The notes beneath the pieces were generated by a model that saw nothing but the letters and a program-made list of their open reading frames with translations, ran no database searches and was not told the origin of the DNA. Below, piece after piece: positions 50,105-59,333 of a stretch of 64,000 nucleotides of DNA (the first letter of the stretch is position 1; each line of letters begins with the position of its first letter). The DNA is from Paludibacteraceae bacterium (GTDB lineage Bacteria > Bacteroidota > Bacteroidia > Bacteroidales > Paludibacteraceae), in assembly GCA_017962085.1 (NCBI GenBank), contig JAGCWA010000032.1:27777-91776 (forward strand), read 5' to 3'. Both the position numbers and the translations under genes were made by a program.

Positions 50105-53053
50105 ATGAACAGAAAATTACTCACACAATCAGCCATGCTCTGTCTATTCTGCGCTTTGGCAGGAAACCTCAAGGCGGAGGCACTCTACGATTTCGAAGAC
50201 GGGTCTATCCCTACCGGAGGATGGGGAACGGAGAAATCAATCGTCGCGAACCCTCACAAGTGCGGTAACACCAGCGACCATAGCCTCCTGATGGAGATCA
50301 CGAACTATGGTGGCGTATCCTTCCCTTGCGGTGCTGAGATAGGCTCACAACTGCTGGCGGTGGACGTGTTTTCCACGGTAGACTGCAACATCAAGGCCTA
50401 CTCGAACAAGAATGACGAGAACCTGTACCAAGCCACCAAGGGAGGCGTATGGAACACACTCTATTTCGACTTCACCAAGCACCAAAGCACATCGGACGAG
50501 ATACTCATAGCCCTCGGTGGCGAAAGCGGCACGATATACATCGACAACATCCGTTTCACCTCCGACCAAAGCGACGCTGTACAATGCTCCGAGAAGAAAT
50601 TGGACGAGAAGTGCAGCGCTTCCATCCCTTACACCTACGGCACCCTCGCCATCGGTGGCGGTGGATTCGTATCGGGCATCATCGCCTCCGGCAAGTCCAA
50701 ATACGCCCGCACAGACGTGGGTGGCGCCTACAAATGGAGAGCGGACAACTGCTCTTGGCAGCCTATCACCAACTTCATCTCCGAAGAGGACAAGGGCCTG
50801 CTGAGCATCGAGGCCTTAGCCATCGACCCGCAGAACGAAAAGAATATCTACCTCTTGGGCGGTTGCCAATATTTCAGCAACCAGAAGACTGCCATCATGT
50901 ACTCAAAGGATGGCGGGGAGAGCTTCGAGACGGTGGACGTGACCTCCCTCATCTTCGCCCATGGCAACGGTCAGGGACGTAACTGCGGCGAACGCATCGC
51001 AGTGGACCCAAACAATAGCGACATCATATTCTGCGGCGGACGCGCCAACAACCCACTCATTAAGAGCGAGGATGGCGGCAAGACATGGAAAGCGGTCACT
51101 TCCCTCAATGACGTATACACCAAGAGCGTCAAATGGCCAAGCTGGGGCAGCAACAGCTACCCTACCACCCCTGACGAGAACGGTACCACCGCCATCGTGT
51201 TCGACGGCTCTTCCGTGAAGAACGGCAAGACGCAACGCATCTTCGTCGGCATATCACGCACTGGCGCATCCAACCTGTACGTTTCGGAAGATGGTGGCAC
51301 CTCATGGTCGGACATCGCCGCACTGCCTACGCAATACATCCCTTGCAGGATGAAGATGGACGGCAACGGTAAATTGCTCATCGCCTACTCCAACGCCTGC
51401 GTGTCAGGCACGGCGGGCGCAGTCTTCCGCTATGATCCACAGAGCAAAAAGGCGGAGGATATCTCACCAAGCAAGAACTACGGATTAGGCGACGTGGCTG
51501 TCTCCCCTTCCGACCCTAACAAGCTCGTCGTATCCACCAATAACACTTGGATCCCTCAGCAATGGGACAACGGTGCCAGCGCCAACGGAGACATCTACTG
51601 GACCTCCACCGACGGCGGAAAGACATGGCGCAGCCTGCAGAACAACATGAAACTCACCAGCAACAATGTGACATGGATCCCTGGCTACGCTATCCACTGG
51701 AGCGGCAGCTTATGCTTCGACCCGCAAGACGATAACATCATCTCCACCACTTCCGGCAACGGTATCTTCACCTGCGAGCACATCTGGTGCGAAGGCACAC
51801 CTACCTTCCACTTCGACGTGAACGGACTGGAGGAGACGGTCGCACTGGACCTCGTCAGCGTACCAAACGGTGACCTGATGTCTGTGATCGGAGACTACAC
51901 GGGCTTCATCCACGACGACATCCACCAGTTCGCCCCAATCCACGACCCGGCGCCCGGCACGACAGGCGGTATCAACTACTACAGCAAAGACCCTAAGGTG
52001 ATGATGCGTGTGGCCAACGCTGGCTTCTTCTACACCACCAGCGGTCACAAGGGTTGGAAGGAGTGCGCCAAGACCGATTTCTCCTACCAGAACCCTTACT
52101 GCAACACCTGCGCACCACAAGCCTCCAATGAGGGGAAATGCGCCATCACGAAACGCAACGGCTCCTACCGTTTCTTCATCATCCCTGGTCCAGGCACCAG
52201 CGGCATCTACTATTCGGACAACAATGGTTCCTCGTGGACCAAGATCAGCGGAACGGACGCCGCCACCCACATCCAAGTGGATCCTGAGAACGACGCCTAC
52301 GTCTATGCGGGCGGAAAGAACGCCTTCTACCGTAGCACAGACTACGGAGAGACCTTCACCAAGGAGAACCTCAACAACAACGAATATGGCAGGATAGCCA
52401 TCATACCCGGCAAGGAGGGTCAACTCTATGCGCCAGGCGGTAGCAACGGACTCTACTTCTCCAACGACTACGGAGAGAGCTTCACCAAGGTGGCCAACGT
52501 CAACAGCTGCGAGGCGGTCGGCACCGGCTTAGGCAAGGGAAGCGACTATGCGCTCTACATCTGGGGTAACGTCAATAACTGTGGCATGGGCCTCTACCTC
52601 TCGGAAGACTACGGAAAGAGCTGGTCACGCATCAATGACGATCAGCACCAATTCGGCGGACCAGGCAACGGTCAGTTTGTGGTCGGAGACTGGAACACCT
52701 ACGGCAGGTTCTACATGAGCACGGTAGGCTTGGGCATCGTATACGGTGAAAGGTCTGAGAACGCCACACCAAGCCAATGGAACTGCTACGTGGATAACAC
52801 GAACTGCCAAGTAGACTACACCTTGGTGGAAGAGACGAAGCAATCCGACAACATCGCCTACCCTAACCCATTCAATGTCACCGTCACCATCAAGGGCAAC
52901 GGTCAGTACCATGTCACGAACGCCTTGGGACAAACAGTGGAGCATGGCACATTGTCTGATGAGAAGGAGATTGGTGCAAACTGGTTACCAGGCCTTTACA
53001 TCATCCAAACAGACCATGGCTACAGCAAGGTGGTAAAGGGTAATCAGGAGTGA
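50105..53053 (+). CDS. secreted GH74-like xyloglucanase with type IX sorting domain
   Basis: A 982-residue protein starting at the ATG at 50,105 with signal MNRKLLTQSAMLCLFCALAG and cleavage near KAEA. An upstream in-frame TTG is not preferred. Residues ~25-155 resemble a carbohydrate-binding beta-sandwich (LYDFEDGSIPTGGWGTEKS, then IYIDNIRFTSD). From ~175 two seven-bladed-propeller halves typical of GH74 follow: GGGGFVSGIIASGKSKYAR, TDVGGAYKWR, IALDPQN-like AIDPQNEKNIYLLGG, repeated Asp boxes (SKDGGESFE, SEDGGKTWK, SEDGGTSWS, STDGGKTWR, STDYGETFT, SEDYGKSWS). GH74 enzymes cut xyloglucan backbones. The last ~75 residues are a type A T9SS sorting domain (NIAYPNPFNVTVTIKGNG ... GLYIIQTDHGYSKVVKG), so it is exported and probably attached to the surface. 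No SusCD pair is nearby. Confidence 0.9.
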   Translation: MNRKLLTQSAMLCLFCALAGNLKAEALYDFEDGSIPTGGWGTEKSIVANPHKCGNTSDHSLLMEITNYGGVSFPCGAEIGSQLLAVDVFSTVDCNIKAYSNKNDENLYQATKGGVWNTLYFDFTKHQSTSDEILIALGGESGTIYIDNIRFTSDQSDAVQCSEKKLDEKCSASIPYTYGTLAIGGGGFVSGIIASGKSKYARTDVGGAYKWRADNCSWQPITNFISEEDKGLLSIEALAIDPQNEKNIYLLGGCQYFSNQKTAIMYSKDGGESFETVDVTSLIFAHGNGQGRNCGERIAVDPNNSDIIFCGGRANNPLIKSEDGGKTWKAVTSLNDVYTKSVKWPSWGSNSYPTTPDENGTTAIVFDGSSVKNGKTQRIFVGISRTGASNLYVSEDGGTSWSDIAALPTQYIPCRMKMDGNGKLLIAYSNACVSGTAGAVFRYDPQSKKAEDISPSKNYGLGDVAVSPSDPNKLVVSTNNTWIPQQWDNGASANGDIYWTSTDGGKTWRSLQNNMKLTSNNVTWIPGYAIHWSGSLCFDPQDDNIISTTSGNGIFTCEHIWCEGTPTFHFDVNGLEETVALDLVSVPNGDLMSVIGDYTGFIHDDIHQFAPIHDPAPGTTGGINYYSKDPKVMMRVANAGFFYTTSGHKGWKECAKTDFSYQNPYCNTCAPQASNEGKCAITKRNGSYRFFIIPGPGTSGIYYSDNNGSSWTKISGTDAATHIQVDPENDAYVYAGGKNAFYRSTDYGETFTKENLNNNEYGRIAIIPGKEGQLYAPGGSNGLYFSNDYGESFTKVANVNSCEAVGTGLGKGSDYALYIWGNVNNCGMGLYLSEDYGKSWSRINDDQHQFGGPGNGQFVVGDWNTYGRFYMSTVGLGIVYGERSENATPSQWNCYVDNTNCQVDYTLVEETKQSDNIAYPNPFNVTVTIKGNGQYHVTNALGQTVEHGTLSDEKEIGANWLPGLYIIQTDHGYSKVVKGNQE

Positions 53054-53154
53054 CACATTCCCTTTACGCAGGCTGACAGAGGACAAAATGACAGAAGCAC
53101 ATAACTCATTATAGACAATTTGTCAGAATATAATGATTGGCAAACTATTTGATG

Positions 53155-53162
53155 TATATTTG
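53155..53162 (+). promoter_or_regulatory. candidate clpB -7 box TATATTTG
   Basis: Exact TAnnTTTG match 26 bp before the clpB ATG. The small inverted repeat GACAATTTGTC at 53,114-53,124 lies further upstream and might be an operator, but I cannot tie it to a known heat-shock element. Confidence 0.45.
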
Positions 53163-53188
53163 ATGTGAACATTAAAAACAACAGAGTT

Positions 53189-55783
53189 ATGAACTTTAAG
53201 AATTATACGATCAAAAGTCAGGAGGCGATACAAGAGGCTGTGAACTACGCCAACAAGCGTAACCAGCAGGTTATCGAGCCTGTCCACCTGCTGAAGGGTA
53301 TCCTGAAAGTGGGCGAGAACGTCACGAAGTTCGTATTCAACAAACTGAACGTAAACACCGAACAACTCAATGAGGTCGTCATCAAGATGATCTTGCGTCT
53401 ACCTAAGGTAACGGGGAGCAACGAAGACACCTACTTGAGCAACAGTGCGAACGCAGTGTTGAAGAAGGCGGAGGAGATGTCGAAGGAAGAGGGTGACCAG
53501 TTTGTCTCCCTGGAATATATCTTGCTTGCACTGATCGCGGTGGATAGTCCTGCGGCAGCCTTGCTGAAGGACGCGGGCTTGAACTACCAAGCCATGAAGG
53601 ATGCCATCGCCGAACTGAGACAAGGGAAGAAGGTGACGGACGAGTCTGCCGAGCAGACCTACGACGCCCTCAACAACTACGCGATCAACCTCAACGAGCG
53701 GGCGCAAGCCGGTAAGCTGGACCCTGTCATCGGAAGGGATGATGAGATCCGTAGGGTGCTACAAATCCTTAGCCGTAGGACAAAGAACAACCCTATCCTC
53801 ATCGGTGAGCCTGGTACGGGTAAGACCGCCATCGCGGAGGGTTTGGCGCAACGAATCATGCGTGGCGACGTGCCGGAGAACCTGAAGACCAAGAAGATAT
53901 ACTCCTTGGACATGGGTGCCGTCATCGCGGGCGCGAAGTACAAAGGCGAATTCGAGGAGCGACTCAAATCGGTCATCAACGAGGTGATCAAATCGGACGG
54001 AGAGATCATCCTCTTCATCGATGAGATCCACACCTTGGTAGGCGCAGGCAAGAGCGACGGCGCCATGGATGCGGCTAACATCCTGAAGCCGGCCCTCGCC
54101 AGAGGTGAGCTGAGAGCCATCGGCGCGACTACCCTCGACGAGTACCAGAAATATTTCGAGAAGGATAAAGCCTTGGAGCGTAGGTTCCAAATCGTCATGG
54201 TCAACGAGCCGGACGAGGCGACCACCATCTCCATCCTGCGTGGATTGAAGGAGCGTTACGAGAACCACCACAAGGTGCGTATCAAGGATAACGCTATCAT
54301 CGCGGCGACCCGTCTCTCCAACCGTTACATCACGGACCGTTTCTTGCCAGACAAGGCCATCGACCTGATCGATGAGGCGGCCGCTAAGCTAAGGCTGGAG
54401 ATAGACTCCGTACCGGAGGAGTTGGATAACAAGGCACGTGAGATCAAGCAATTGGAGATCGAGCGTGAGGCCATCAAGCGGGAAGACGACAAGACTAAAC
54501 TCAATAAGTTGGAGAAGGAGATCGCCAACCTGAAGGAGCAGATGCAGGACATCGGCGCCAAATGGACGGCTGAGAAAGAGCAGATCAACATCATCCAACA
54601 GAGCAAAATAGAGATCGAGCAACTGCGCTTCGAGGCTGAGAAGGCGGAGCGTGAAGGCAACTACGGACGTGTGGCGGAGATCCGCTACGGAAAGGTGAAA
54701 GAGGCGGAGAACCGTATCGCCGAGGCCCAGAAGAAGCTGGCCGACATCCAATGCGCCGATCCGCTCGTCAAGGAGGAGGTGGACGAGGAAGATATCGCCG
54801 AGGTAGTCTCCAAATGGACGGGCATCCCTGTCACCAAGATGATGCAGACCGAAAAGGATAAGTTGATGAACCTCGAGGAGGAACTCCACAAACGTATCGT
54901 CGGACAGGACGAGGCCATCAGAGCGGTCTCCGACGCCGTGAGACGAAGCAGGGCGGGTCTGCAAGACCCTAAGAAACCTATCGGCTCATTCATCTTCCTG
55001 GGCACGACAGGTGTGGGTAAGACCGAGCTGGCGAAGGCTTTGGCGGAACTGCTGTTCGACGACGAGAATATGATGACCCGTATAGACATGTCCGAGTACC
55101 AAGAGAAGATATCCTCCACCCGACTCATTGGTTCACCTCCGGGATACGTCGGCTACGAGGAGGGCGGACAACTGACCGAGGCCATCCGTCGTAAACCATA
55201 CTCGGTGGTCTTGTTCGATGAGATCGAGAAGGCGCACCCGGATGTCTTCAACACACTGCTTCAGGTGCTGGACGACGGACGATTGACCGACAACAAAGGC
55301 AGGGTCGTCAATTTCAAGAACACGATCATCATCATGACCTCCAACCTCGGTTCTTCCCTCATCGCGGAGAAGTTCGAGAACATAACGGACGAGAACCGTG
55401 AGAAGACACTGGCGGAGGCGAAAGAAGACGTTTTGGGTCTGCTGAAGGAGACCATCCGTCCTGAGTTCCTGAACCGTATCGACGAGATCATCATGTTCTC
55501 CCCTCTTTCGAAGGAAGACACAAAGGCGATTGTCGACATGCAGATCGCCAGTCTCCACAAGATGTTGAAGGAGAGCGATGTGGAGCTGAACGTGACGGAA
55601 GACGCGAGGGCATTGATCGCCCAAGAGGGTTACGACCCTCAGTTCGGCGCAAGGCCTATCAAGAGGACCATCCAAAGGTTGTTGCTGAATGAGCTCTCCA
55701 AAGCGCTCATCTCCCAATCGGTGAACCGTGACAAACCGATCGTGGTGGACAGGGACGGAGACCATCTGAAGTTCACCAACTAA
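53189..55783 (+). CDS. clpB: ATP-dependent chaperone/disaggregase ClpB
   Basis: An 864-residue ClpB. It starts [20 protein letters not shown]; a GTG at 53,165 would extend it but is not preferred. The Clp_N domain (1-145) is followed by AAA1 with [19 protein letters not shown] and [20 protein letters not shown], the ClpB-specific middle coiled coil (~405-530, [20 protein letters not shown]), and AAA2 with [40 protein letters not shown] and the sensor-2 [13 protein letters not shown]. It works with DnaK to dissolve aggregates. The length agrees with the family (E. coli 857). It is followed by a strong terminator and then the AT-rich island. Confidence 0.97.
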   Translation: MNFKNYTIKSQEAIQEAVNYANKRNQQVIEPVHLLKGILKVGENVTKFVFNKLNVNTEQLNEVVIKMILRLPKVTGSNEDTYLSNSANAVLKKAEEMSKEEGDQFVSLEYILLALIAVDSPAAALLKDAGLNYQAMKDAIAELRQGKKVTDESAEQTYDALNNYAINLNERAQAGKLDPVIGRDDEIRRVLQILSRRTKNNPILIGEPGTGKTAIAEGLAQRIMRGDVPENLKTKKIYSLDMGAVIAGAKYKGEFEERLKSVINEVIKSDGEIILFIDEIHTLVGAGKSDGAMDAANILKPALARGELRAIGATTLDEYQKYFEKDKALERRFQIVMVNEPDEATTISILRGLKERYENHHKVRIKDNAIIAATRLSNRYITDRFLPDKAIDLIDEAAAKLRLEIDSVPEELDNKAREIKQLEIEREAIKREDDKTKLNKLEKEIANLKEQMQDIGAKWTAEKEQINIIQQSKIEIEQLRFEAEKAEREGNYGRVAEIRYGKVKEAENRIAEAQKKLADIQCADPLVKEEVDEEDIAEVVSKWTGIPVTKMMQTEKDKLMNLEEELHKRIVGQDEAIRAVSDAVRRSRAGLQDPKKPIGSFIFLGTTGVGKTELAKALAELLFDDENMMTRIDMSEYQEKISSTRLIGSPPGYVGYEEGGQLTEAIRRKPYSVVLFDEIEKAHPDVFNTLLQVLDDGRLTDNKGRVVNFKNTIIIMTSNLGSSLIAEKFENITDENREKTLAEAKEDVLGLLKETIRPEFLNRIDEIIMFSPLSKEDTKAIVDMQIASLHKMLKESDVELNVTEDARALIAQEGYDPQFGARPIKRTIQRLLLNELSKALISQSVNRDKPIVVDRDGDHLKFTN

Positions 55784-55849
55784 ACGGTGGGCAAAGCTTC
55801 TAACCGCAAGAGTTTATGATTCAATAAGCGATATGCTTACCCGATATGA

Positions 55850-55894
55850 GGGTGCAAGCATAGTTCATACAGAACGTGCCTGCACCCTTTTTTT
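55850..55894 (+). terminator. rho-independent terminator after clpB
   Basis: Long stem-loop with GGGTGCA (55,850-55,856) and TGCACCC (55,881-55,887), an inner GTTC/GAAC pairing and a seven-base T-run. It marks the left edge of the AT-rich island. Confidence 0.85.
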
Positions 55895-55970
55895 GAATAT
55901 AATCAATCAACACTTGAAATTCTCTCTCTTTAAAGAAAAAAGGCATAAACAGAAATATTAATAAAAAAAA

Positions 55971-58900
55971 ATGAAAGATATATTGCGTAATTTTTTAGAA
56001 ATCAACGATCAATCTTCTGGATTAATGTTATTGCCATTAACAACTGGTTCTGGCAAGACTCACCATGTCCTTGAATATATTGCCGATTTGCTTTTACGCA
56101 ACCGAGAACAGAAGGTGTTTTTCATTACAACTCAAAAGAAGAATCTTCCCGTTGATAAATTGCGAAGAATGTACAAAGGTGATGATTTTGACGAAAGAGT
56201 TTTAAGGATTCAGTCAGTAATGGATTGTATAAAAGAAAACCTGACTGACAATTTGGTTAAAGAGATTAAATTGGAACAACAAACTCTTGCTAGTTCCTCT
56301 AAACTAAATATGTTAGTTGCTGTTCGCAAGGAAATACTACGTATTGGTGATGAAAACATAGAAACTGGTCGTGTCGCAGAACGCGAATTCCGTAATGAGT
56401 TGTTATATTTTTTAACAAAAGAATGCAAGAAAGATGAACTACTAGAAAAAATAAAAAAAGATAAAGCGTGGCATTGGGTTGGCAAATTATATCCGATGGT
56501 TTACACATCAGAGCGGCAAGTATATTTTATGAGTATGGACAAATTCATGCTGCCATATAATACTCTTGTAGACCCCACAGAAAAACTTATCGATAGCAAG
56601 TGGTTTAAAGGTGCATATGTTTTCATCGACGAATTCGATGCAACAAAAGAAACTATTCTCAACAGAATCATCGGTGATAAAAACAACAAAATCAATCTGA
56701 TAAGTTTAGCGAAAAAAATCACACAAGGATTAAATTATACCGATTTTCCAACTATCTATACAGGGACACCATACAATACAAATACAATTGATAATAATTT
56801 GAAAAATTTCAATCAATTAAGCGAAGACTATTGTTTAAAATACGTGTTCAAGACATCAAATGAAATTAAATCTACAGATAGTTTTTTATTTCATGATAAT
56901 GGATATTGGGGACTAACTACAGAAAAGAATCTAATAGTGGAAACTGACCCCAAGAAAAAACAGAACATTATTAATGATAAATCAGAAGATAACAACAATA
57001 AAACATATACACTTTATGAACTTTTGTCTAAAATACAAAGTAAACTGACGTATTTCCAGAATGGAGTTTCATATATCGCCAAAGACTATATTAGCAAAAA
57101 AGGTGTGAACCTTAAAACCGCCGTTGATTCTTTTCTGAACTTATTTCTTGACAATCCATATAGCGACTACATTTCTACTCAGGTGATGTCGATTTTACGG
57201 GCAGAGAATGATAAGAAAAGTGAGATTTCTAAAATGGATAAATTCGATACATCATTCTATAAAAATGGATTTCGCTATACACGACTGGAGAATGACGAAT
57301 TTAGCAATGCGGAACAATCAGAAGTAACTTTATACTCCTATAATGAAACACCTGAATCTGTGATGGAGAAAATGGCTAAAGTTGCAAAGATTGTTGGTAT
57401 ATCGGCGACGGCCACACTTAAAACCGTTTTAGGAAACTACGATATTGATTATTTGCAACGCAAGTTGCTTGATAAATACTATGTCTTGACGGAAAGAGAA
57501 CAAAAGCAATTGAAAGATTTCCTTGACAAATCAAGGAAGGATTATCATAAAACTAATATCAATGTTAAAATCAATAAAATTTCAGAAAAAGAATATGCCG
57601 ATGATGCATGGTTGGACATTGTTCCAGAAACAGATGCACAAGAAATAACAGAAGCATTAAATAACAGTTATGGCACTGACAATTATAAAAAATATAGATT
57701 TTACAAAATATCGTGGGCATTCAAACAATTCTATTCGCACGATGATATTAAGTCTTTCTTGTGTTTTATGAATTTACACCCCAAAAAAGGAAATGATTTG
57801 GATAGTGAAATATTATCATTAATTTTTGATAGAATAACAGGAGAAAAAGGTGGAGCTAAGAATTTTGTAGAATATTTAAATAATGAAGGAGATGGTTATG
57901 ACAATAATCTAAAGAGAATAACAGATCGATTAAGCCAAGGAGAAAAATTATTTGTGATATCTGTTTACAAAACCTTAGGTACTGGACAGAACCCGCAATA
58001 TATAATCCCCAAAGATATCGAAGTGGAGAAAATAAATGACCTATACGAGGATAATAAGAAAGATTTTGATGCAATCTATTTGGACAAACCTACACATATA
58101 ATCAGCAATTTATATGATACTTCACAGTTGAAATGGAATGATAATGATTTCTTGAAGTTTGTTTTTGAAATGGAGTATTTGTGTCAGAACGGAGATATAA
58201 GTGAGACTCAAAAAAGAGAACTGATAAATATTGGCTCTAGAAAGTTGTGTGGCATACCATGCACAAGAAAAAAAGAAATGAACTTTGAAAGTATGCAACC
58301 ATACAAAGGATTAGCAACACAAGTGATAAATCAAGGTTGTGGGCGTATTTGTCGTACCAATAAGAAGAACAAGAACATATACATTTTTGCAGACAAAGAT
58401 ATTTCAAATGTAATTGATCCTTTGGTAAGAACGGCAATTCCGTTGAGTCCTGAATTTGAAAAACTACTTTATGAATTAGAGAAAAGTGGCATTCAGCCTT
58501 CCGCACCAACATTATATGAAGATAAGGCTAAAAAAATCGAAACAGACACATCACGAACAATTAGTAATTATTTAAGTTGGGAAGATAAGTGGACAGCTAA
58601 CAAAATAGATGATTGGAAACAAATGCGATCGTACGTATTAAAATTACCAGCTCCAAACGAGCAAGAATTCAAAACTTTTCCACTTTATGACAGGTATATT
58701 GAATTGCCAGAAGAACAATCTGCATATTGGTATGACCAGTCAGAGGACTACTGGAAGATTAATGCAATTAGTTTTAAAAAGAAATTATCTCAAGAAGTAT
58801 CCGAAGATGATTGCCAGTTGAAAACGCTAATGAAAATTCCAGGTATCAAAGAAATGTTTGTGAGGAAAGGCTATGCTACATCATGGAAACCAAGCAAATA

Positions 58901-59333
58901 TTTGATGTCACCATCTTTATATAGTCGAATATATAAGGGAGCATTGGGCGAAGTTGTAGGAAAACAAATCTTTAAAGACACAATAGGTGTTGAATTGGTT
59001 GACATAGAAGATAGTTCGGTCTATGAATTCTTTGATTATCAAGTACCAAGTAAAAACATTTATGTGGATTTTAAAAAATGGAAAGAAATTAATCTAGGCC
59101 TAGAGCAATCAGAAAAAATACGCTCAGAGATTTTTGCTAAAGCAAAAAAATGCGGAGCAGAAAAGGTGTTAATTGTTAATATTTATTCGACAACCGAACG
59201 CCAATGTAAACCACCATTACAAAGAGAAGAGTGTTCATTAATAGAAATACCACAACTCTATGTGGAAGATGGAAAACAGGTTAAGCTTTCTATTGATTCA
59301 ATAAATGTTATTAATAAGTACTTATGGAAATAA
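55971..59333 (+). CDS. SF2 helicase fused to a PD-(D/E)XK nuclease, DdmD-like
   Basis: A 1,120-residue protein. The N-terminal helicase has LMLLPLTTGSGKTHHVLEYI (Walker A, residues 24-30), AYVFIDEFDATKE (Walker B DEFD, 220-223), VGISATATLKT (motif III-like SATA, 478-481), FVISVYKTLGTGQNPQYI (motif IV/V region, ~662-678) and INQGCGRICRT (motif VI Q-x-x-G-R-x-x-R, 788-795). The last ~140 residues form a restriction-endonuclease-like domain: GALGEVVG (Glu994), EFFDYQV (Asp1022) and YVDFKKWK (Asp1033-x-Lys1035), fitting E...D...(D/E)xK. Helicase-nuclease order and size match DdmD of Vibrio cholerae (about 1,190 residues), which degrades plasmids with DdmE. The nuclease assignment is by motif. Its stop overlaps the next gene by 10 bp. 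Codons are AT-rich, unlike the neighbours. Confidence 0.82.
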   Translation: MKDILRNFLEINDQSSGLMLLPLTTGSGKTHHVLEYIADLLLRNREQKVFFITTQKKNLPVDKLRRMYKGDDFDERVLRIQSVMDCIKENLTDNLVKEIKLEQQTLASSSKLNMLVAVRKEILRIGDENIETGRVAEREFRNELLYFLTKECKKDELLEKIKKDKAWHWVGKLYPMVYTSERQVYFMSMDKFMLPYNTLVDPTEKLIDSKWFKGAYVFIDEFDATKETILNRIIGDKNNKINLISLAKKITQGLNYTDFPTIYTGTPYNTNTIDNNLKNFNQLSEDYCLKYVFKTSNEIKSTDSFLFHDNGYWGLTTEKNLIVETDPKKKQNIINDKSEDNNNKTYTLYELLSKIQSKLTYFQNGVSYIAKDYISKKGVNLKTAVDSFLNLFLDNPYSDYISTQVMSILRAENDKKSEISKMDKFDTSFYKNGFRYTRLENDEFSNAEQSEVTLYSYNETPESVMEKMAKVAKIVGISATATLKTVLGNYDIDYLQRKLLDKYYVLTEREQKQLKDFLDKSRKDYHKTNINVKINKISEKEYADDAWLDIVPETDAQEITEALNNSYGTDNYKKYRFYKISWAFKQFYSHDDIKSFLCFMNLHPKKGNDLDSEILSLIFDRITGEKGGAKNFVEYLNNEGDGYDNNLKRITDRLSQGEKLFVISVYKTLGTGQNPQYIIPKDIEVEKINDLYEDNKKDFDAIYLDKPTHIISNLYDTSQLKWNDNDFLKFVFEMEYLCQNGDISETQKRELINIGSRKLCGIPCTRKKEMNFESMQPYKGLATQVINQGCGRICRTNKKNKNIYIFADKDISNVIDPLVRTAIPLSPEFEKLLYELEKSGIQPSAPTLYEDKAKKIETDTSRTISNYLSWEDKWTANKIDDWKQMRSYVLKLPAPNEQEFKTFPLYDRYIELPEEQSAYWYDQSEDYWKINAISFKKKLSQEVSEDDCQLKTLMKIPGIKEMFVRKGYATSWKPSKYLMSPSLYSRIYKGALGEVVGKQIFKDTIGVELVDIEDSSVYEFFDYQVPSKNIYVDFKKWKEINLGLEQSEKIRSEIFAKAKKCGAEKVLIVNIYSTTERQCKPPLQREECSLIEIPQLYVEDGKQVKLSIDSINVINKYLWK

